The notes under the pieces: model-generated
The model's database searches: none
What the model was told of the DNA's origin: nothing
The model's input: the letters and a program-made list of their open reading frames with translations, nothing else
Shown: positions 41,987-50,651 of the stretch, one piece after another
Position numbering within the stretch: the stretch's first letter is position 1
Layout of the letters: each line of letters opens with the position of its first letter
NCBI GenBank assembly: GCA_002371675.1
Contig: DFGE01000015.1
Span: forward strand, 87,702-151,701
Reading direction: 5' to 3'
Source: Clostridiales bacterium UBA3758
Lineage (GTDB): Bacteria; Bacillota; Clostridia; Oscillospirales; Oscillospiraceae
DNA length: 64,000 nt
Position numbers and translations under genes: made by a program

Positions 41987-43378
41987 TTATTCGTCCTCGG
42001 CCTCGCGCGCAGCGCGGGCGACGGCCATCATGATCGCGCACTCCATGCGCTTGCGGAACAGCTCGCAGCCGCTCTTATACACGCCCGTGACCGAGCCGGT
42101 GGCGTGGTAGGCGTTGGCGGCGCAGCCGCCGGAGCAGTAGAGTCTTGCCCAGCAGTCGCGGCATTCGGGCTTGGCATAGAGGTTGCAGTCGGCAAATTCC
42201 TGCTGCGCGGCATGATTTGTGACGCCGTTCCAGACGTCGCCGAGGCGGAAGCGCTCCTCGCCCACGAACTGGTGGCAGGGGTAGAGGTCGCCCCAGGGGG
42301 TCACGGCCATGTACTCCGTGCCCGAGCCGCAGCCGGAAATGCGCTTGTAGATGCAGGGGCCGCCGGTGAGGTCGATCATGTAGTGATAGAAGGTGAAGGG
42401 GCGGCCCTCCTCCTCGCGCTGCAGCATGAGCTTGGCCAGCTCTTCGTACTGCTCCATCACGATGGGGAGATCCTGCTCCGTGAGCGCCATCGGGTCGTCC
42501 GGCGCGCAGACCACGGGCTCCATGCTCAGCTCTGTGAAGCCGAGCTCGAGCATGGTCTTGATGTCGTTGAGAAAGTCGGGGTTGAGGTGGGTGAAGGTGC
42601 CGCGCATGTAGTAGTCCTTCCCGCCGCGCGCCGCGACGAGCTTCTGGAACTTGGGCACGATGCGCTCCCAACTGCCGCGCCCCGCATAGTCCACGCGGAA
42701 ACGGTCGTGCACCTTCTGCCGCCCGTCGAGGGAGAGCACCACGTTGTGCATCTCGCGGTTGCAGAAGTCGATGACGTCGTCGTCGATGAGCATGCCGTTG
42801 GTGGTGAGCGTGAAGCGGAAGTTCTTGCGCGCATCCTTCTCGATGCTCCGCGCGTAGGCCACCAGATCCTTTACCACCTGGAAGTTCATCAGCGGTTCGC
42901 CGCCGAAGAAGTCGACCTCGAGGTTGCGGCGGCTGCCGGAGTGCGCCACGAGAAAGTCCAGCGCCTGCTTGCCTACCTCGAAGCTCATCAGCGCGCGTTC
43001 ACCGTGGTACTTGCCCTGGCTGGCGAAGCAGTAGGAGCAGTTGAGGTTGCAGGTATGCGCCACGTGCAGGCAGAGCGCCTTGACCACGTCAGCGCTGCGC
43101 TCCTTGAATTTACCGGCCATGGGCTCGAAGGAATCGGGCGTGAAGAGGCGGCCGTCCTCCTTGAGCGCGGCGATGTCCTCCCAGCAGCGGTCGATCTCCT
43201 CCGCGGTGATCTCAGGCACGCCGGCGAATTTCGCGAGCATGGCGGCGCGCGTCTCCTCGAGAGAATGCTCCTCAAAGAGGCCGATCAGTTCATAGGCGAG
43301 CTCATCTACGGCGTGGATCGACCCGGAGCACACGTCCAGGACGATATTGAAGCCGTTGAGCTGAAAACGATGGATCAT
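41987..43378 (-). CDS. scfB: SCIFF-peptide radical SAM/SPASM maturase
   Basis: 463 aa thioether-forming maturase. An N-terminal peptide-binding (RRE-like) region comes first, then the radical SAM cluster motif C110-x3-C114-x2-C117 (CNLNCSYC), FFGGEPLMNF, and a Cys-rich SPASM domain (CGSGTEYMAV, GDLYPCHQFVG, CRDCWARLYCSGGCAANAY). It is expected to install Cys-to-Cys-alpha (Thr-type) sulfur crosslinks in the ScfA precursor, as characterised homologues do. The ATG at 43378 has AAAGGAGA. It is separated from scfA by a hairpin terminator. Confidence 0.93.
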   Translation of the reverse strand: MIHRFQLNGFNIVLDVCSGSIHAVDELAYELIGLFEEHSLEETRAAMLAKFAGVPEITAEEIDRCWEDIAALKEDGRLFTPDSFEPMAGKFKERSADVVKALCLHVAHTCNLNCSYCFASQGKYHGERALMSFEVGKQALDFLVAHSGSRRNLEVDFFGGEPLMNFQVVKDLVAYARSIEKDARKNFRFTLTTNGMLIDDDVIDFCNREMHNVVLSLDGRQKVHDRFRVDYAGRGSWERIVPKFQKLVAARGGKDYYMRGTFTHLNPDFLNDIKTMLELGFTELSMEPVVCAPDDPMALTEQDLPIVMEQYEELAKLMLQREEEGRPFTFYHYMIDLTGGPCIYKRISGCGSGTEYMAVTPWGDLYPCHQFVGEERFRLGDVWNGVTNHAAQQEFADCNLYAKPECRDCWARLYCSGGCAANAYHATGSVTGVYKSGCELFRKRMECAIMMAVARAAREAEDE

Positions 43379-43403
43379 AGTTATCTCCTTTATACAGGAC
43401 ACG

Positions 43404-43428
43404 AAAAAAGCCGCCAGGGACTGGCGGC
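43404..43428 (-). terminator. Attenuating terminator between scfA and scfB
   Basis: Minus strand stem GCCGCCAG/CTGGCGGC (3 nt loop) followed by six T. Readthrough would give less maturase than precursor. Confidence 0.8.
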
Positions 43429-43447
43429 ATTTTTCTGCATGGCAAGC

Positions 43448-43606
43448 TTACTTGTCCTGCTTGTTCTGAACCTTCTCGCAGCGCTGGTTGGCAATGCCGC
43501 AGCTGGTCTTGCAGGCGGACTGGCAAGAGGTCTGGCACTCGCCGCAGCCGCCGTTGGAAGCGCTCTCGCACAGGTTGCGGGTCTTCAAAGTGACGATATG
43601 CTTCAT
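43448..43606 (-). CDS. scfA: SCIFF precursor peptide (six cysteines in forty-five)
   Basis: 52 aa ribosomal peptide. MKHIVTLKTRNL leader, then a Cys-rich core with Cys21, 24, 28, 32, 36 and 43 in the canonical spacing (GGCGECQTSCQSACKTSC..). A seventh Cys at position 13 lies outside the usual six. Substrate of the adjacent ScfB. SCIFF is almost universal in Clostridia, and its final function is unknown. ATG 43606 has CGGAGG. Strong promoter upstream, attenuator downstream. Confidence 0.93.
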   Translation of the reverse strand: MKHIVTLKTRNLCESASNGGCGECQTSCQSACKTSCGIANQRCEKVQNKQDK

Positions 43607-43638
43607 GGTTTACATACCTCCGTATGGATTTCTAAATA

Positions 43639-43667
43639 TTTATACCATGCTTTCGCCCGTTCGTCAA
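43639..43667 (-). promoter_or_regulatory. Promoter of scfAB
   Basis: Minus strand TTGACG (43662-43667), 17 bp, TATAAA (43639-43644). Confidence 0.78.
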
Positions 43668-43745
43668 GAGTAAACGCCCTCGAGCGGGCTTCCTGCCGGC
43701 ACGTATTTCCCTGTGATTTCTGTGGAAGATACGCGAAAGCTGTGC

Positions 43746-43751
43746 TATACT
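43746..43751 (+). promoter_or_regulatory. Extended -10 promoter of pepC
   Basis: TATACT preceded by TGC; the -35 (TGGAAG, 17 bp upstream) is weak. Confidence 0.5.
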
Positions 43752-43783
43752 GTAACCATCGAATACCGAAAGGAGCCGCAAAC

Positions 43784-45097
43784 GTGAACGCACTGACTTT
43801 TGAACAGCTCGACGCCTTCCGCGCCGGCTATGAAAACGACCGCGCAGCCAGGACCGCCACCGCCGCCATGGCCAAGACGGAGCTGGGGGAGCTGGCCTTC
43901 CTTCCGATGGAGGCCGCCAAGCTCAACGGGGAGTTCGCCCTCGAGGTGAAGACCCGCGGCATCACCGCGCAGGAAAAGAGCGGCCGCTGCTGGATGTTCG
44001 CCGCGCTCAACATCCTGCGCGAGGTCGTGGCGGAAAAGCTCGGCCTCAAGGAGTTCGAGTTCAGCGAGAATTACCTCGCCTTCTTTGACAAGCTCGAAAA
44101 ATGCAATAACTTCCTGGAAATGGTGATCGCCAGCGCTGACAAGACCCTTGACGACCGCATGATGGAATACATCCTGGGCGGCATCGGCGACGGCGGCTAC
44201 TGGGATATGGCGGTCGACCTCATCCGAAAATACGGCGTGGTACCCAAGTACGTGATGCCGGAGAACTACCAGTCCTCCCACACGGAGAAATTCCGCAAGC
44301 TGATGAACGACCTGCTGCGCAAGGACGCCTGTGTTCTGCGCGCCCTTGCCGCCGCGGGAGGAGACCTGCAGGCGGAGAAGCAGCGGATGATGGCTGAGAT
44401 CTACAAGGCCGAGTGCATCGTCTTCGGGGAGCCCGTGCAGCGCTTTGATTTCACATACCGCGACGAGCGTGGCGCATACCATGCCGACCGCGGCCTGACT
44501 CCGCAGGAATTCTACGAGCGCTATGTGGGCTTCGCGCTCGAGGACTATATCTGCGTTTCCAACTCGCCCACGGCGAAGACCCCGCTCGGGGCACTCTACG
44601 AGTTCCACTACATGGGGAGCATGGCCGAGAGCAATATCCGCACGCTCAATCTCAGCATGGACGAGCTGCAGGAGCTGGCGCTCGCGCAGCTGCGCGGCGG
44701 GACGCCGGTGTGGTTCGCCTGCGACTCCGGCGCCTTCGGCGACCGCAAGCAGGGCGTCTGGGACCCTGACAGCTTCGACTACGAGGGCCTGCTGGGCGGG
44801 GCGGAGCTGCGCATGTCCAAGACCGATGCGCTCGAATACCGCCAGAGCGGCGCAACCCACGCCATGATCCTCGTAGGCGCAGATTTTGACAAAAACGGCA
44901 GTCCCACCCGCTGGAAGATCGAGAACAGCTGGGGGAAGGAGAACGGCAGAGACGGCTACTTCGTCTGCAGCCAGCGCTATTTCTGCGAATACGTCTATGA
45001 GGCCATCATCGACAAAAAGCTGCTCAGCGATGCCCAGCGCGCGATGCTCGAGGCCGAGCCGGTCGTGCTCCAGCCCTGGGAGGGCAGCGTGCTCTGA
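43784..45097 (+). CDS. pepC: Aminopeptidase C / bleomycin hydrolase family
   Basis: 437 aa cytoplasmic papain-fold (C1B) aminopeptidase. Catalytic Cys69 in SGRCWMFAALN, His359 in GATHAMILVG and Asn381 in ENSWGKENG are all present. The family forms hexamers that trim peptides from the N-terminus. The GTG at 43784 with AAAGGAG is the start; the frame remains open far upstream, opposite scfB, but that part is not homologous to anything. It ends 32 bp before an alpha/beta hydrolase gene. Confidence 0.94.
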   Translation: MNALTFEQLDAFRAGYENDRAARTATAAMAKTELGELAFLPMEAAKLNGEFALEVKTRGITAQEKSGRCWMFAALNILREVVAEKLGLKEFEFSENYLAFFDKLEKCNNFLEMVIASADKTLDDRMMEYILGGIGDGGYWDMAVDLIRKYGVVPKYVMPENYQSSHTEKFRKLMNDLLRKDACVLRALAAAGGDLQAEKQRMMAEIYKAECIVFGEPVQRFDFTYRDERGAYHADRGLTPQEFYERYVGFALEDYICVSNSPTAKTPLGALYEFHYMGSMAESNIRTLNLSMDELQELALAQLRGGTPVWFACDSGAFGDRKQGVWDPDSFDYEGLLGGAELRMSKTDALEYRQSGATHAMILVGADFDKNGSPTRWKIENSWGKENGRDGYFVCSQRYFCEYVYEAIIDKKLLSDAQRAMLEAEPVVLQPWEGSVL

Positions 45098-45129
45098 GCG
45101 CGGATCGCAGGAGAAGGGGAGAAAAGAAC

Positions 45130-45882
45130 ATGGCAAAAGCAAAGGGCTCCGCGCGGCGCCGGCGCGCGCTGCTCGCCGTACTGCTGCTTCTGGCGGCGCT
45201 CTTCCTCGGCTGGCGGCTCTATGTGGGGGACTATTACCGCGCCGGAGCGGAGGCGCAGGCTGTGTTGCGCGTGACAGAGCCGGTCTCCGCCGCATACCGC
45301 GCCGATCTCGACGCGCTCGTCTTTGCCCCGGAGAGCGCGGAGAGGGGACTGATCTTTTACCCCGGCGCGAAGGTGGAATACACGGCCTACGCCCCGCTGA
45401 TGGAGCGCTTTGCCGCCGAAGGGACGCTCTGTGTGCTGCTGCACATGACGGACAACCTGGCCGTGCTTGAGGCTGACGCGGCGGCAGCGATCCCGGCGGC
45501 CTTCCCGGAAATCCGGAGCTGGGCCGTCGGCGGACATTCGCTCGGCGGGGTCATGGCGGCTCGCTTTGCCGCAGGACACGCGGGCGAGCTCGAGGGGCTG
45601 CTGCTTCTCGCGGCCTACGCCACCGAGGATCTCAGCGCTTCCGGCCTGCGCGTCGTGAGCATTTTCGGCTCGGAGGACGGGGTGCTTGACCGCGGCGCCT
45701 ATGAGAAAAACCGCCCGCTGCTCCCGGCGGACACGGCCGAGCTTGTGCTCGCGGGCGGCTGCCACGCCGGCTTTGCAGACTACGGCGCGCAGAAAGGCGA
45801 CGGCACGCCCACTCTCAGCGCCGAGGAGCAGATGGATCTGACCGCGGCTTTCGCGCGGGAGAAGCTCTGGCCGGACGAATGA
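45130..45882 (+). CDS. Membrane-anchored alpha/beta hydrolase
   Basis: 250 aa. A basic N-terminus and one helix (ALLAVLLLLAALFLGWRLYV) are followed by an alpha/beta hydrolase domain with the nucleophile elbow GGHSLGG near residue 139, acid candidate in FGSEDGVLD and His in GGCHAGFADYG. It resembles the PF12695-type hydrolases found in Firmicutes; the substrate is unknown. Probably extracytoplasmic. GGAGAAGGGGAG precedes the ATG. Likely cotranscribed with pepC. Confidence 0.85.
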   Translation: MAKAKGSARRRRALLAVLLLLAALFLGWRLYVGDYYRAGAEAQAVLRVTEPVSAAYRADLDALVFAPESAERGLIFYPGAKVEYTAYAPLMERFAAEGTLCVLLHMTDNLAVLEADAAAAIPAAFPEIRSWAVGGHSLGGVMAARFAAGHAGELEGLLLLAAYATEDLSASGLRVVSIFGSEDGVLDRGAYEKNRPLLPADTAELVLAGGCHAGFADYGAQKGDGTPTLSAEEQMDLTAAFAREKLWPDE

Positions 45883-45908
45883 GCGGCGCGGGCGAAGAAA
45901 ATGGAAAA

Positions 45909-45948
45909 CGTGCGGAGGATTCGTATTGCGGTACGAATCCTCCGCACG
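45909..45948. terminator. Hairpin between convergent hydrolase and FUSC genes
   Basis: A 17 bp perfect stem CGTGCGGAGGATTCGTA / its complement with a 6 nt loop; the T tract is poor on the plus strand. Confidence 0.65.
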
Positions 45949-45979
45949 CTGCTTCGCAGGCTTTCTCCTGACCGGACGT

Positions 45980-47299
45980 TCATTTCTTTTTCCTGCGCCC
46001 GAAAAGCTTCACAGGCTCGTAGACCGTGCCGATCAGATGGAGCATATGCTGGGTGTCGTGGTCGTTGATGCAGGGCGTCGTGGCGTGAACCTCCACCGGC
46101 ACGAGATCCGGCTCCTTCTCACGCAGCTTTGCCAGCAGCACATTCTGCGCCCGGCGCATGCAGGCTTTTGCAGAATAGATATAGAGCGCCTCCAGGCTCT
46201 CCGTGTCGGACTGCGGGCGGACGACAGAGCGCAGCCCCTGCTCCTGGAGAAAGCCCTCAAGCTCCCGCTCGCAGCGGCGGATGTCCGCATCCACGGCGAT
46301 CAGCTTGAAATAGACGACCTCCTCCGGTTCATAGAGCTCGCCCTCCAGGTAGCTGCGGTAGGGGGAGCGGCGCATGTGGTCGTAGATCAGTTTCTCCGGC
46401 GCGCGCAGCTCGCCGCGGTGGAAGATGCAGATGCGGTTTTTGTGAATGGTGTAGATGAAGTGGCTCATGCCCAGTGCGTCGAGCTTCTTCTTGAGGGCGG
46501 CCGTTCCGTCGGTCGGCAGCGGCTCAAAATAGAGGAAGCGGTTGTCGCTCGGGTCGTAGAGCGCCGCCCCGTCCATCACGATCATCGGCATCTGCAGCCG
46601 CGTCTCCTGCAGCTGCAGGCTCAGAAAGGCGGGCGCATGCTCACTCATGAGGCAGAGCTTGGCGCCGTCCTGGTAGAGGTAGTTGAGGCGCAGCATGGTC
46701 GCCGGCGTCACGCTCGTGAAGCGATCCGGCAGCAGATCGGCGCTGCGCACGAAGATGACGCGCTCGGGATGCTTCTCCCGCGGCAGGCGGAAGAGATTGA
46801 CGCCGACGGCTACCAGCGTGCCGATGCCGATGTCCACGATGCGGTGCCAGGCCTGCACTAGCGGCGCGTCGATGTCCGGGAAAGCGATCACCACGCAGAT
46901 ATACACAATGGCCGCGAGACCGGAGCTGTCCGGAATGTGCAGCGCCACCGCCGTGTAGAGCGAGAGCAGCGTGCCGAGTCCCATCAGCGCGTAGACGAGC
47001 AGAACGATCTTCCCAAGCTGCGGGAAGAACAGGAAGGGCAGCAGAAACACCAGACCCCAGAAAACACCGATCAGCGAGCCGGCCAGGCGGTTGAGCGCGC
47101 TGGCACGCGAATCGCGCGCGTAGGGCTGGATGCAGACGATCGCCGTGATGGCGGCCTCGGCGGACATCGCGCTGCCGCGATAGCCGAGCAGGTAGTAGAT
47201 GATGAGGCACAGGAAGACCGCGATGCTGGTCTTTGTGATGCGCTGCCCGATGGCCGGGAGGTGGTAACGGGCTTTTTTAGTACGAGAGCTGTTTTTCAT
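45980..47299 (-). CDS. FUSC-type (aromatic-acid exporter) membrane protein with HAD-like C-terminal domain
   Basis: 439 aa. Residues about 20-170 contain five or six helices of the FUSC/ArAE kind (AITAIVCIQPYARDSRASALNRLAGSLIGVFWG is the family motif region). The ~260-residue cytoplasmic part starts near LRLNYLYQDGAKLCLMSEHAP and contains MIVMDGAALYDPSDNRFLYFEPLP, which looks like the cap-side strands of a Cof-type HAD hydrolase, but the catalytic DxD is not evident. Possibly a transporter with a degenerate HAD regulatory domain. Start ATG 47299 has only a weak site (AGGCAAG); it follows the HD gene by 16 bp. Confidence 0.72.
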   Translation of the reverse strand: MKNSSRTKKARYHLPAIGQRITKTSIAVFLCLIIYYLLGYRGSAMSAEAAITAIVCIQPYARDSRASALNRLAGSLIGVFWGLVFLLPFLFFPQLGKIVLLVYALMGLGTLLSLYTAVALHIPDSSGLAAIVYICVVIAFPDIDAPLVQAWHRIVDIGIGTLVAVGVNLFRLPREKHPERVIFVRSADLLPDRFTSVTPATMLRLNYLYQDGAKLCLMSEHAPAFLSLQLQETRLQMPMIVMDGAALYDPSDNRFLYFEPLPTDGTAALKKKLDALGMSHFIYTIHKNRICIFHRGELRAPEKLIYDHMRRSPYRSYLEGELYEPEEVVYFKLIAVDADIRRCERELEGFLQEQGLRSVVRPQSDTESLEALYIYSAKACMRRAQNVLLAKLREKEPDLVPVEVHATTPCINDHDTQHMLHLIGTVYEPVKLFGRRKKK

Positions 47300-47315
47300 G
47301 TCTTGCCTGCGCTTC

Positions 47316-47888
47316 TTACAGTCCCGTTCCCGTCAGGCGCAGCTCCTCCGCGTGCGCCTTCATGCCGCGGATGCAGATCTCGGACACGTCCCGGATATCC
47401 ATGCCGAGCATCTCGCAGCCCTTCAGGATGAGCGGCCGGTCGCATTTCGCGGCAAACTTCTTGTCCTTCCACTTTTTCATGAAGCTTTTTACCTCCAGAT
47501 CCGTGATGCCGTTGGGACGCATCCTGGCGGCAGCCTGGATGATTCCGCTCAGCTCGTCGACGGTGAAGAGGCTCTTCTCCATCTCGCTGAGCGGCTCCAC
47601 GTCGCTGCAGACCCCGTAGCCGTGGCTCAGGATCGCGCGGATATCCTCCTCCGGCACGCCCGCGGCACGCAGCGGCTCCTCGGTGTGGGCGAGGTGCTCC
47701 TCGGGGTATTTCTCATAATCATAGTCGTGGAGGAAACCGACGGCCTCCCAGTGCTCCTTGTCCGCGCCGAAATGCTCCGCCATGGCGCCCATGCAGGCCG
47801 CGACGTTTGCCGCGTGCAGCTGCAGAGCCTCGTCGCTGACCATCGTGGCGTTCAGCCGCCTGGCTTCTTTGATCGTAAGACGTTCCAT
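47316..47888 (-). CDS. HD-domain phosphohydrolase-like protein
   Basis: 190 aa cytoplasmic protein. HD signature in VGFLHDYDYEKYPEEH, an upstream His (LHAANVAACM) and downstream HG (ILSHGYGVC) match the metal-dependent HD fold (HDIG-like single-domain group). Nucleotide or phosphate-ester hydrolysis is likely, substrate unknown. AAGGAGAA precedes the ATG. It is the first gene of an operon with the FUSC protein. Confidence 0.85.
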   Translation of the reverse strand: MERLTIKEARRLNATMVSDEALQLHAANVAACMGAMAEHFGADKEHWEAVGFLHDYDYEKYPEEHLAHTEEPLRAAGVPEEDIRAILSHGYGVCSDVEPLSEMEKSLFTVDELSGIIQAAARMRPNGITDLEVKSFMKKWKDKKFAAKCDRPLILKGCEMLGMDIRDVSEICIRGMKAHAEELRLTGTGL

Positions 47889-47964
47889 ATATATGCATTC
47901 TCCTTATCTTTTCATCATTCCCGGCCGGCCTGCGGCACGTGCCGCCTCCCACCGGGTTTTGGCT

Positions 47965-47993
47965 ACTATACCACAAAGCTCCGCGCGTTTCCA
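47965..47993 (-). promoter_or_regulatory. Promoter of the HD/FUSC operon
   Basis: Minus strand TGGAAA (47988-47993), 17 bp, TATAGT (47965-47970). Confidence 0.6.
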
Positions 47994-48091
47994 CTTCGTT
48001 TTGCAAAAAGAAATGTCCTGTTTGTGAACAATTTGCTCTGCGAAGCCCGTCGGAAGTGCACCGGGGTCCCCCGACAATCTCCGCGTTTCCC

Positions 48092-48120
48092 TTGTAATCC
48101 GACTGCCGCCGTGGTATCAT
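48092..48120 (+). promoter_or_regulatory. Promoter of the SDR gene cluster
   Basis: TTGTAA (48092-48097), 17 bp, TATCAT (48115-48120). Confidence 0.65.
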
Positions 48121-48156
48121 ACAGCTGAACGGACAGACGGGAAAGGAGAGGACGCC

Positions 48157-48915
48157 ATGAACATCGCGGTCATCACCGGCGCTTCCTCGGGCATGGGGCG
48201 GGAGTTCGTCTTCGCCCTGGACAAGGAGGAGCGCTTCGACGAGATCTGGGTCATCGCCCGGCGTGGGCAGCGGCTCGAGGAGCTGAAGACGAAATGCCGC
48301 GCGCCGATCCGCCCGCTGGTGCTGGATCTGCTTAAGCGCGAGAGCCTGGAGACCTACGGGGCGCTGCTCGAACAGGAGCGGCCGCACATCGCCGTGCTGG
48401 TCAACGCCGCGGGCTTCGGCCTTTTCGGCACCTTCACGGAGATGGACAGGGACGAGCAGCTCGACATCATCGATCTCAATTCCCGCGCCCTCACCGGCAT
48501 GTGCCATCTCTCTATCCCTTATATGTCCGCCGGAAGCCGCATATACAACATGGGCTCCATGTCCTCCTGGCAGCCGGTGCCCTATATCAACGTCTACGGT
48601 GCGAGCAAGGCCTACGTGCTGAGCTTTTCCCGCGCGCTCGGCGTGGAAGTGAAGGACAGAGGCATCCGCGTGATGGCCGTCTGCCCCGGCTGGATCAAGA
48701 CGGAGTTTTTCGACCATGCCGTGCATGACGACACCATCAGGTACTATAACCGCTTTTACATGCCTGAGCAGGTCGTCGCCAAGGCGCTGCGGGACATGAA
48801 GAAGGGCAAGGCGACCTCGGTGCTCGGCCTGCCCGAACGGCTTCAGGTGCAGCTGGTCAAGCACCTGCCGACGAGCTTTATCATGAAAACCTGGTGCAAA
48901 CAACAGGGAAAGTGA
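48157..48915 (+). CDS. Short-chain dehydrogenase/reductase
   Basis: 252 aa NAD(P)-dependent oxidoreductase. TGASSGMGREF is the cofactor loop, NAAGFGLFG the NAAG motif, and the catalytic Ser (GSMSS), Tyr and Lys (YGASKAY) are present. IARRGQRLEEL after the loop suggests NADP(H). Substrate not deducible. It leads a run of four plus-strand genes that ends with a CoA-transferase and a prolyl-tRNA deacylase-like gene. AAAGGAGAGG precedes the ATG. Confidence 0.9.
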   Translation: MNIAVITGASSGMGREFVFALDKEERFDEIWVIARRGQRLEELKTKCRAPIRPLVLDLLKRESLETYGALLEQERPHIAVLVNAAGFGLFGTFTEMDRDEQLDIIDLNSRALTGMCHLSIPYMSAGSRIYNMGSMSSWQPVPYINVYGASKAYVLSFSRALGVEVKDRGIRVMAVCPGWIKTEFFDHAVHDDTIRYYNRFYMPEQVVAKALRDMKKGKATSVLGLPERLQVQLVKHLPTSFIMKTWCKQQGK

Positions 48916-48924
48916 GGAGATAAT

Positions 48925-49251
48925 ATGATTCAACCCAATGACGTCAACAAAGTCTCCGACGAGGAATGGGAGGACTTCAAGAAGAAAGCCGCCGAGGACG
49001 AGCTCTATTACACCGGCCCCGGCGACCTGCTCGACGGCCCGGAGGGGCGCAGCAAGTTCTGCCGCCTCAACGAGAGCGGCGCCTATAACAAGCCCGACCC
49101 GCTCTACCCCAACTATAAGATCTGGGTGTTCAACAACCAGGGGCAGGGCATGGTCATCAAGCGCCGCAGCCGCGTGGACCCGAGCCTGATGGAGGACGTG
49201 GAATTCGACGTCAACGGCAACGAGATCAGCCGCAGCTACGAACCGGCGTAA
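48925..49251 (+). CDS. Conserved small protein of unknown function
   Basis: 108 aa soluble, acidic protein that I do not recognise. It has no signal or membrane segment. A Tyr/Pro-rich centre (YNKPDPLYPNYKIWVFNN) and a DVEFDVNGNEISRSYEP end are visible. A good ribosome site (GAGGAGATA) and a 9 bp gap after the SDR gene support a real gene, translated with its neighbour. Confidence 0.7.
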   Translation: MIQPNDVNKVSDEEWEDFKKKAAEDELYYTGPGDLLDGPEGRSKFCRLNESGAYNKPDPLYPNYKIWVFNNQGQGMVIKRRSRVDPSLMEDVEFDVNGNEISRSYEPA

Positions 49252-49310
49252 ACAAGCGCTTTCCCGCGCACGGCGCGGTTTATACGGAAACAGACAGATG
49301 GAGGTTGGAT

Positions 49311-50648
49311 ATGGGACTATATGACGACTATCGCGCGAAGCTCTGCAGCGCCGAAGAGGCGGTCAGACTGGTCAAAAGCGGGGATTGGGTGGATTACGGC
49401 TCCAACAACGGCTTTCCCCCGACCTTGGATGCGGCTCTTGCGCAGCGGCGGGATGAGCTGCAGCGAGTCAAGATCCGCGGCAATCTGATCCGCGGCCCCG
49501 TTCAGGTCGCCGAGTGCGACCCCACGCTCGAGCATTTCGTCTACAACACCTGGCACTGCTCCGGCTACGAGCGTAAGCTCTGCGCCGAGGGGCGGGCATT
49601 CTTCATGCCCATGCTCTTTCGCGATCTCGACCGTTACTATCAGCAGTTCCTGAGCGTCGATGTGGCGATGCTCTCCGTCGCGCCCATGGACGAGGAGGGC
49701 TGGTTCAACCTCGGCGGCGCCCTCGGCGCAGAGCGCGCCATCGTAGACACCGCAAAGAAGATCATCGTCGAGGTGAATGCCGCGCAGCCGCGCATCCGCG
49801 GCGAAAAGCGCGAGACGAGCGTGCACATCTCTAAGGTGAGCGCGATCGTCGAGGTGGGAGAGCTCCCGCTCTGGGAAATGCCGAACCCCGCCCCAAGCGA
49901 GGTGGACCGGCAGATTGCCTCGCATGTCCTGCCGCATATCCCCAACGGCGCGACAGTTCAGCTCGGCATCGGCGGCATCCCCAACGCCCTGGGCGAGCTC
50001 ATTGCGGACTCCGATCTCCGGGATCTCGGCATGCACACCGAGCTCTGCTGCGACGGGTACTATGCCCTCTGGAAGGCCGGCAAGCTCACCAACGCCGCCA
50101 AGACGATCCATCCCGGCCAGGGCGTGATTGGCCTCGCGGTCGGCTCGCGCGCGCTCTACGACTGGGTCAACGAAAACGACGCCGTGATCGGCAAGCCTCT
50201 GAGTTATGTAAACTCCCCTTGGGTGATCGCGCAGAATGATAAAATGATTTCCATCAACGGCTGTCTGAATGTCGATCTCTACGGGCAGGTCGCCTCGGAG
50301 AGCGCAGGGACGCGGCAGATCAGCGGCACCGGCGGCCAACTCGATTTTGTGACGGGCGCGGCCATGTCCAGGGGCGGCTGCGGTTTCCTCTGCCTGCCCT
50401 CCACCTTTACCGATAAGCATGGCGTTCGCCACAGCCGCATCCTGCCTCACTTCGGAGGCGATATTGTGACCACGCCGCGCACCCAGGCCAATTACATCGT
50501 CACAGAGTTCGGCGCGGTGAATCTCACGGGTGTGAGTACATGGGAACGGGCGGAACGGCTCATATCCATCGCGCATCCCGATTTCCGGGACGAGCTCATC
50601 CGGAGTGCAGAGGAGCAGCATATCTGGCTGCCTGGCAACAGGAGGTAA
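49311..50648 (+). CDS. Acetyl-CoA hydrolase/transferase family CoA-transferase (probable butyryl-CoA:acetate type)
   Basis: 445 aa, the size of butyryl-CoA:acetate and 4-hydroxybutyrate CoA-transferases. The N-terminal half has SGDWVDYGSNNGFP; the C-terminal half has the oxyanion-type GIGGIPNALGE and LYGQVASESAGTRQISGTGGQLDF, where the catalytic Glu is expected. If specific for butyryl-CoA it would perform the last step of butyrate formation while making acetyl-CoA; propionyl- or hydroxybutyryl-CoA are alternatives. GGAGGTT precedes the ATG. The next gene starts 4 bp after the stop. Confidence 0.85.
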   Translation: MGLYDDYRAKLCSAEEAVRLVKSGDWVDYGSNNGFPPTLDAALAQRRDELQRVKIRGNLIRGPVQVAECDPTLEHFVYNTWHCSGYERKLCAEGRAFFMPMLFRDLDRYYQQFLSVDVAMLSVAPMDEEGWFNLGGALGAERAIVDTAKKIIVEVNAAQPRIRGEKRETSVHISKVSAIVEVGELPLWEMPNPAPSEVDRQIASHVLPHIPNGATVQLGIGGIPNALGELIADSDLRDLGMHTELCCDGYYALWKAGKLTNAAKTIHPGQGVIGLAVGSRALYDWVNENDAVIGKPLSYVNSPWVIAQNDKMISINGCLNVDLYGQVASESAGTRQISGTGGQLDFVTGAAMSRGGCGFLCLPSTFTDKHGVRHSRILPHFGGDIVTTPRTQANYIVTEFGAVNLTGVSTWERAERLISIAHPDFRDELIRSAEEQHIWLPGNRR

Positions 50649-50651
50649 AGG

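Noticed and set aside
42104..43783. Long plus-strand open frame upstream of pepC, suggesting a ~1000 aa fusion
   Set aside because: It runs antisense to scfA/scfB, whose motifs are unmistakable; the pepC family starts at the GTG at 43784 with its own ribosome site and promoter.
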